From: Collybiopsis luxurians FD-317 M1
Lineage: Eukaryota > Basidiomycota > Agaricomycetes > Agaricales > Omphalotaceae
Reading direction: 5' to 3'
Assembly: GCA_000827265.1 (NCBI GenBank)
Contig: KN834945.1
Span: forward strand, 1-16,265
DNA: 16,265 bases
Position 1 is the first letter of the stretch, and each line of letters opens with the position of its first letter. The position numbers were made by a program, and so were the translations under genes. Of this stretch, positions 10,176 to 16,265 are shown piece after piece. The notes beneath the pieces were generated by a model. The model did not search any database. It had not been told where the DNA came from and saw only the letters and a program-made list of their open reading frames with translations.

Positions 10176-11517
10176 ATGTCAACGACAATTGAAAAGCACT
10201 ATTTTAAACACGAGGAATTCACAGAGAAACGCTCCTTATCTTGTAGGGGAGGGTGGCTTTGGATTGTACTCTGGGATGGTATGGACGGGGAGTGAGACAT
10301 ACATATTTGGTTTCTTTTCGGCCCAGGAACAGTGCGAGATAATATTGGAACATGCCCATTCACTAAGTATAATATTTCATTCCCGACACTAATAGATGCA
10401 TTAAATCCCCATAAGGCTCTGCCAGATCGCTCACCAGGAGTATGTCAAAAAAAACAAAACAAAACAAGGAATGAACTCATGGCCCTTTTGTTACTTACAT
10501 AAAAATCATTATCTTGACAGAGTGCTACTTTACTTAGAAGTATGTATGTTCGGCCGAGAGAAGTTCTTTAGCATCCTTACATGAGATTCTTCCATCCTAC
10601 CTCTCTTACTGTTAGTTCTTTTTACAGCCTTTCTTCAAATTATGGATGCGGTGTTTGTACGCTCGTTCCTGAATCTGCGTCCCGACTCCTGCTACCCCGA
10701 TGTCTTTGGTCCGGTCGAAGGCAACCATCTAGCAACCCGTCTTTTTGATCTTGCTCAGTTATCTATCAGTCCTTATTATTCCGAAGATGTCACCTAACCT
10801 CTGTGAATAGGTTCCATCTGCACGTTTTTGAAAGCTTGTCGATCAGGTTTGGAACTGACGCTCTCGAATTTTTAGCAGTTACCGTGAGGTTCTCCCAAAA
10901 AACTTTAGGCAGGATTACTATTACGAAAATCCAGAGGTTTCTTCATTCATAATGATGATGTGAAAAGTTTGGACTTTCCAAACTCAATTCGGTTGTGAAT
11001 TATCATACCTGTTATAATTTGTCAAATGGGGAGTTGTATACCCTACTGTAAAGGGCATGACCTGTTTAGGTGCACCTGCCGTTCGGCTCATAAGATTCCC
11101 CCTCGTCTTTACACCTATTTAGCTTTTTTTTTTTTTGAGTCCTGACCGTCACGTTGTACCGCTCTGCTTATTTTCCACAATAGAAAGAGGTCTACTTGAC
11201 GAGTTGGTTGAGAATTGAGAGCAAAGCTCTACACCTACACTGCATACATATGTGATAGCAGCGCAACGGGCAGAGAAAGGACAGATGCTTGGGGCTAACG
11301 CACAACTCTGCAATAATAGAAGCCAAGTGGAGAATATGACTTAATCACCATAAATGCTTCAGATGGCAGGAGGGAAGATGGTCTAAGATCCATTTCTGTT
11401 GAAACAATGGTGCCCCTGATCCAGGTCTTTCATGCCGCTTTTGTGTTGCAAAGCGTCTTCTCGAATCTATGTTTCACCGATTCCGAATTGAATGACGACG
11501 ACTTTGTATGACAGATG
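10176..11517. other. 1.3-kb stretch without a supported gene
   Basis: It holds the 3' flanks of two convergent genes. I see an A-rich run at 10447-10467 and a 13-nt T run at 11124-11136, which could be poly-A or retroposon traces or simple repeats. Short open frames on both strands lack splice support, codon pattern or a signal peptide. No tRNA-like A/B-box pair was seen. Confidence 0.5.
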
Positions 11518-11977
11518 CTACGAATACAACTCTTTTACAAAATTGCATTTCACGCCCAACTGAAGTACATATGGTCCGCAACCAAGATCTTTAGGAAGTG
11601 AAAGCTTGACAAAAGAGGGGACTCGGTTGGCAGCTAGTAACGCCTGTAAGTAAGGATGAAGATATCTTAAGCTGGTTCCAAATACTCACACCGAAGCTCC
11701 CGTGTTGTGGCAGCACAGTTGGTCATTGGGGCACTGTATCGAAGAGACGAGAGTCAGTAACATTTCATGAAGAAGCCTGGCAAGACTAGCCGACGCACAG
11801 ACTCGTCACCTGCTCCTGAGCCTGCCAGGAAGTCAGTTACACAAAATCTCTGTGATTGAAGAAAATCAACTCACAAGCTTGTCCGGCTGGTCCATGTTGA
11901 GGGACTGCTCCAACAGTCAACGTGTTCAGGAGCAAAGCCACGACGACAGAGGAAATAGTAGCGAACTTGAACAACAT
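11518..11977 (-). CDS. Small secreted cysteine-containing protein, 97 aa, four exons
   Basis: The exons are 11977-11875, 11821-11799, 11733-11692 and 11643-11518. Donors are GTGAGT, GTGCGT and GTGTGA. Acceptors are GGCAG, TACAG and TACAG, with branch sites such as TAACTGAC and TTACTGAC. The phases agree at every junction. A signal peptide covers about residues 1-24 (MLFKFATISSVVVALLLNTL, then TVGA). The mature protein has six cysteines in the pattern C-x7-C-x5-CC-x34-C-x10-C. The CX5CC part (CPNDQLCC) resembles the start of class I hydrophobins, but the second C..CC..C set is absent, so I do not call it a hydrophobin. Small secreted proteins like this are common effector or cell-surface candidates in basidiomycetes. 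A 23-nt exon makes automatic prediction likely to miss it. Confidence 0.8.
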
Positions 11978-12765
11978 GATGATGGTAAACACTGAAGGTT
12001 AATAACTTTGCTTCGGGGAGTGAAGGAAGTTGGATTATCTGCCTCGATTTGCGACGGTATTTATATAGATTCCAAACAGTAGAGGAAAAATAACTGATGG
12101 ATGCCTAAACCATTTCGGTGTATAAGGAATAAGTCGGAAATGTGGCAAGCATATTGTATATTGTGAGTGAGTCCGTGTTCAAAAGCTTACGGCGATACTG
12201 AAATGGACCATAGCATAACAGAATAACAAAAGTTACAATTAACACTCACATTCCCTTCCATATTGATCCATTGAACTTCAAACGGAAAAGTAAGGCCGGA
12301 TTTAGAGTGGAAAATGTAGCCGGGCCGAATAACTTAACACAAATCAACCATCTGTAGCCTTACCCAATACCAATGCTCAGCACAAACATATCCATTTGAA
12401 CACAATTGAAGGTGTCGAAATTCAGAATATTGAATAAACTGACTGAGTAAATGTTCCCTCACTTGTAAAAACAGGCAATGAATATAATATAATCTAAGTC
12501 TTACAATTTATTAGGGGTCACCTTGGATCTTGCCACAGCTACTCCATTCCAACCACAGATAGATACATATCGCGTGCCTAATCTGAAAGCCACTGACCAG
12601 TGGTTATCAGTGCCCGCGACTCAGTCTCTCCACACTCCGGCAAGTGTGGGTATAATTTATTTGTACATGGTTAAAATTCCTCTGTAAGGGATAGACCTTC
12701 TACTGATTACCCCGTCCAGTTCTAGTCAGTATGTATAGAGGATGTAGGAGGGTATAGGAGAGTAT
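11978..12765. other. Upstream region of the small secreted protein gene; otherwise empty
   Basis: The promoter of the minus-strand gene is here. No open frame of interest was seen. At 12723-12760 the sequence TAGTCAGTATG and the following bases weakly resemble the copia LTR (about 4142-4180), perhaps an old relic. Confidence 0.4.
12058..12067 (-). promoter_or_regulatory. TATA box of the small secreted protein gene
   Basis: On the minus strand TATATAAATA lies about 80 nt before the ATG at 11977, at a normal distance for a TATA box plus a short leader. Confidence 0.6.
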
Positions 12766-13556
12766 TCATCCCAATTCACACTCGCTATATGCGTGAGTGG
12801 GTTCCTGAACTAAAATTGGAATGCCGCAATAAAATGGAATAACTAATAGCCATCCGATTTGTTGAATTAGCGGTGTTCCAAGGGGTCTCGTCTTAGCTGT
12901 AGGATAACATTTAAGCAAAAGCTTTAGGGCCTTGTCATTCTTATCGATTTGAACTGCAAAATAAATAGTGAATTTCGCGGAGACCACTACGGTTATGGGT
13001 ATCGAGTAATTGAATCTCTATTCTACGTCAATTACAATTATCTTGCATTTATCGCCTCCAATTTCGTCGTAGATTAATATCAGAACAGGCAAATGTGGCC
13101 TTTTGGCTACGGCTGTAAACACAAATGAGCAAATATCACTGAGCCGATTGGTATCCGCATATAATCTCTGGGGGACTGTTTGAGAAGGATACAAAATTTC
13201 TACGAGGAGGACCGCTCTTAGGATCAAGCTCCATTCATGAAGGTTTAATACTACGTGGGGAAGGAACACAGTTGGATCAACTAGCACAGTCCTGTGGATT
13301 GTGAAAAGTACTCCTCGTTACATGGGAGGTATCTGAGAAAGTACTTCGGTACTTTTAGTTCGAGCGACTAACACTCACCTTTTATGTTTTTGAAGCAGAG
13401 CATGAATTGGCCTGGCATTAGTTTGGAAGGACGTAGTGAAATTTGTAATTGCCTTAGGTCATTGATTGTTACTCACACAGGGAGATTTTGGGGGTTTCTG
13501 AGTTCAGCCGAGATATCAGGTAAGTATCTTATTTTGCCCACTGACAGTGTACAATC
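12766..13556 (-). pseudogene. Degenerate multi-exon coding region; weak resemblance to DDB1/CPSF-A-type beta-propeller protein
   Basis: Three exons join in frame: about 13556-13477, 13411-13379 and 13291 onward. The introns are 13476-13412 (GTGAGT..CCAG) and 13378-13292 (GTGAGT..ACAG). The reading runs through segments such as DISAELRNPQNLPVPIHALL, RTVLVDPTVFLPHVVLNLHE and LYADTNRLSDICSF to a TAG at 13018-13020. It then stays open in the same frame to 12769 (for example PLIQQIGWLLVIPFYCGIPI). The order of strand-like blocks, D-P near the start, then LPVLILIYDE and LLVIPFYCGIPILVQEPTHAY, loosely follows the first propeller of DDB1-like proteins. This is by eye only. No start codon is certain. 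An ATG at 13733 opens a short frame that soon stops. It may be a relic, or a real gene with exons I misplaced. Confidence 0.35.
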
Positions 13557-14483
13557 CTAATTTGGGAATGTAGCGCAGTTTCGAATGACTTAGGTTTTGA
13601 TTGAAGAATGTGGCACAGGCTCTTGCTAAATAAAGCAGAATAATAAAACATTTCCATACACTAGGCAATACACCTATTTTGCTGTCGAGGGTTGAAGGAC
13701 TGACTCAAAGTCTCGAAGGCTAAGTTGCGCCATTCTCCACTTAAGTGGCTGAAGACCGAAAACGCGGTCTTTACTTGTAAAGCATGCGAATTTTCTTACT
13801 CACACCACCATCTCTCAAAAATCTATGCTATTGATATCCCATTAAACAGTCTTTGGCTACTTGGCCGAACAACGCTATTTTTACTTGTTAGAAGCAAAAA
13901 AAAAAGAACGGGAATCGTGCGGATCGTGAACGCGATTCTGTTCTATGGGAGGAGCTGACGATGGTACCCTGGTACCACCTCGAGTGTTAACATAATACGT
14001 ACGAATGATAAGTGTACAACAAGAAGAGCAAATGTTCTAGATGAACTGAGGTGGAGCAAGTAGCCCGTAAATCTTTCGAGATACCTGGACTGAGGATTTA
14101 TATCCATAAGACAGTGCTACATGCTTTCCCCCGAATCATCTAACTCATGCACCCAGATGCCCCTGTCAGTTGGAGATTATCATGCCCGTTCCCTTCGTAT
14201 ACTGACGCTAGAGCAATACACTTCAGAAACTATTTTCAGAGCACTTAGAAACTTGATATGGATTCGTATACATGCGAGAATCTTTAGTATAGTGAAGACG
14301 GGACATATTCGAAAGAATAATAACTTTGGCTGTGGTCCCTCAACATGGGACCAATCCCGTACTGCCGCGGCAGTTGTGAAGCCGAGCCGTCGGTACTGAG
14401 CATACATAATCAAGGCTACATGCCTCTCTTCTAACAACCACCGTCTCTCAATTTCATCGATATCTTACACCCTCTTTTGAAGC
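13557..14483. other. Mostly empty region with possible LTR relic
   Basis: The region before 14484 is CT-rich, as in fungal promoters and leaders. Short open frames on both strands (14121-14399 plus, 14437-14180 minus) overlap each other and show no domain. A segment at 13997-14063 resembles part of the copia LTR. Confidence 0.4.
13997..14063. repeat. Possible diverged relic of a copia LTR
   Basis: GTACGAATGATAAGTGTACA followed by GAACTGAGGTGGAGCAAG lines up, with gaps, with LTR positions about 4156-4217 (GTACGAAGTATAG.. and CAACTGAGGTGGGGCAAC, 15 of 18 in the second block). The inverted-repeat left arm is lost. This is based on short matches by eye. Confidence 0.3.
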
Positions 14484-15853
14484 ATGCGTATCTCAACTCG
14501 CCGAATCACAAGTGTAGAGTCTCCTCTCAACCAATCTCAGGATGGAGCTCTGGCCACATTCAGGCAGCTACTCAATGACACTTGTCTGTCAAGCTCAGTG
14601 GCTTTTGGGGACAAGTTCTGTCCAGTTGGAATCGGACTCGCTGTAAAGTACATTCAATCTGCATCTAAAGACTATGATCTCGATGAACACGGACAATCGG
14701 TGAGTTTTAGTTATGTTTGTATGTTTTTTGTGCTTTCTAGCTCACAATGTGTTGTAGCAACTCAAGACCTAGATCAGCTCGTCAAGCTCAAGCTCTTCTT
14801 TCCTCCTCTTTGGCGGGCAGAACTCCCACCCGGAGGGACGTTTCAATAAATTTCACCGGAATGGAGAGCTGTTTCACAGAGGGCTGGGCGCAGAGCGGGG
14901 ATTAGTATGGTTCAGACCCAACATTGTTCGACGGTACTTTCTCGCCCGCGAACATGTCAAGAGCTCTGCTACTAATAGTCCTCCCGCAGAACTTGGAATA
15001 GGTCAGGAGCGAAACCACTCAGCGACCAATCTGCAAGCTCAATGCGAGCAAGTTCTGTATATGGACGACTCTAGAGCTGGGGAACGAGTACTTGGAGACA
15101 AAGGTATTCTTATTGCCTATTGGTTATCGCTCTTCTTGCACATTGCTTTTTAGGGAATGTCGCCTTCCACAGAGTGCAAATTTCTGCGCGTACGAAGGCT
15201 GGTAAGCCTGTTTTCACCCATACTCTATCAGCTTGGAAAGCAAAATGCGCCATTATCAAGTGAATTGATCTCTTTGTGCTAGTTCCAACTCATATACCTA
15301 GTGACGGGCTCCATCCTCAAGTGCCGGCGAAGAGTTGAGGAAATAGGTCGTACTAGTAAGCTTTCATTGATTCTCTTCCGCTCCTTCACCCCAAGAAAAT
15401 TAATTTTGTTCTATCAGATATACGTTGTTCCAGATAGCTCAAACTCTTCTGCCATCGGGGTCGAAGTGAATACTGAACTGGATGATGTGAATATGGAGGA
15501 TATAAAGGATGCCGTCGTACGTGGCTATCTATATTTTTAATCGCTCACCAGTTTATGGTTGTTATTTCGGTCGGTGTCCTCGCTTAGGTCCCGAATTACT
15601 TCAACCGCCCAAGATGACATTACATCTACCCAGATTATCTCTGTATCTTACCATCTGCGCGCAACTCCTGACGAAGATAATACATCAACCAGCTTGGCTC
15701 TTATTATTTGTAATAGCTCACATTCGGTCTCAAAACTCTTCAAATCTCCCAGTCTCACTCGCCCAGCTCCCCTTCATCGAACCAATTCTTGCTGTCTCTC
15801 TTCTGCCTATTGATGACAAAACCCTTACCGTGGTTTACCACAGCCGCTCGTAA
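14484..15853 (+). CDS. Seven-exon gene, 302 aa intracellular protein, function unknown
   Basis: The exons are 14484-14699, 14773-15103, 15154-15201, 15302-15355, 15434-15516, 15634-15709 and 15753-15853. Phases match at all six joins. Exon 2 is open for 110 codons without an early Met. Intron 1 is ambiguous: the acceptor at 14757 gives the same frame but would include a TAG, so I prefer 14772. There is no signal peptide or membrane segment. Features are DKFCPVGIGLAVKYIQSASK, a serine run, FLLFGGQNSHPEGRFNKFH, an acidic segment EVNTELDDVNMEDIKDAV, and a C-terminal block FIEPILAVSLLPIDDKTLTV followed by a stop. The ending resembles C-termini of beta-propeller-associated scaffold proteins such as the APC4 subunit of the anaphase-promoting complex. 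If so, the N-terminal WD part is missing and this would be a partial copy. That idea is weak. A CT-rich leader precedes the ATG. Confidence 0.65.
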
Positions 15854-16265
15854 TTCCGGCAACAGTTTCTTCCGCTCTGGACATCCCTCAGACTTGGGTT
15901 CCCTCTCTTCAAGTCACCGTGAGCAATACTCTTGTTCGGCGCCCACCTACTTCAGCTCTTTCCATCGCAGGCAACTTTGCTACTTCGACTACAGTCCGTC
16001 GTTACTCCCCTCAAGTCCCACCTGCTCTGCCTCCTTCCTTGATCTTGCTCGTTCTTTCACATTCAATTCGTGCTCAAGCTTTCTTATTAGCGTCGTCATT
16101 TGGAACCATGACTGCACGTCCCATGCAGGCAGTGTACGTGCCCCCCCTCGCCTTCACCTCTATCCTCAACCTCCCTTGTTGTCGCGAGAGGTGGTGATCT
16201 GAACTCTCTCATGCTTTGCTGGGCCGCTCGAGGGGTTGTTCGCACGTGTTTGTTGTTGATGATGG
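15854..16265 (+). other. Window end: CT-rich sequence with an open frame of unclear status
   Basis: Two plus-strand frames are open here for over 120 codons, which can happen in CT-rich DNA. One (about 15814-16198) reads PATVSSALDIPQTWVPSLQV and has no clear start. A good donor (GTGAGC, near 15919) could extend the upstream gene past its stop only if a further intron removed that stop, and I could not make this consistent. It may instead be the promoter of a gene beyond the window. Confidence 0.3.

Noticed and set aside
11518..11977. A complete class I hydrophobin
   Set aside because: Only six cysteines are present, and the second C..CC..C set is missing.
13725..13958. Plus-strand 77-codon frame
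   Set aside because: It starts at a non-ATG codon, has no recognisable domain and no splice partners, and ends in an A-rich run.

Overview
The window looks like nuclear DNA of a filamentous basidiomycete, probably an Agaricomycete. The reasons are intron-dense genes (mostly 43-120 nt introns with GT..AG ends and CTGAC/CTAAC-like branch sites), a Ty1/copia retrotransposon that seems to prime from a tRNA half-molecule, and small secreted proteins. No tool was run. Exon structures were built by hand from splice signals and reading-frame agreement.

Layout. Minus strand, 1-395: the 5' end of a gene for a helical protein, perhaps the N-terminus of an NLR/STAND-type protein. Minus strand, 632-3046: a full-length 12-exon acetyl-CoA hydrolase/CoA-transferase (ACH1 family) copy that carries one in-frame TGA and two 1-nt frame losses, so it looks like a young pseudogene. 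Minus strand, 3431-4061: a decayed multi-exon gene that stops at the transposon edge. 4062-9293: a copia element in minus orientation with LTRs, PBS, PPT, gag and pol, flanked by the 5-bp target duplication TATTC. Plus strand, 9376-10175: a three-exon secreted protein gene whose TATA box lies 25 bp from the LTR. Minus strand, 11518-11977: a four-exon gene for a 97-residue cysteine-containing secreted protein. Minus strand, 12766-13556: a degenerate coding region. Plus strand, 14484-15853: a seven-exon gene for a 302-residue protein of unknown function. The remaining stretches show no gene I can support.

Main theme. The copia element has 15 in-frame stops and 14 are TGA, mostly where the family normally has arginine. 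This is what CGA to TGA change at CpG sites would produce. The neighbouring ACH1 copy has a similar TGA and other C-to-T-like changes. The locus therefore looks like a transposon-rich accessory region under cytosine-methylation decay or a RIP-like process. I do not see an operon-like new system. The most informative points are this mutational signature, a 54-bp rearranged extension of one LTR that is proved by the target duplication, and the insertion just upstream of a secreted-protein promoter.
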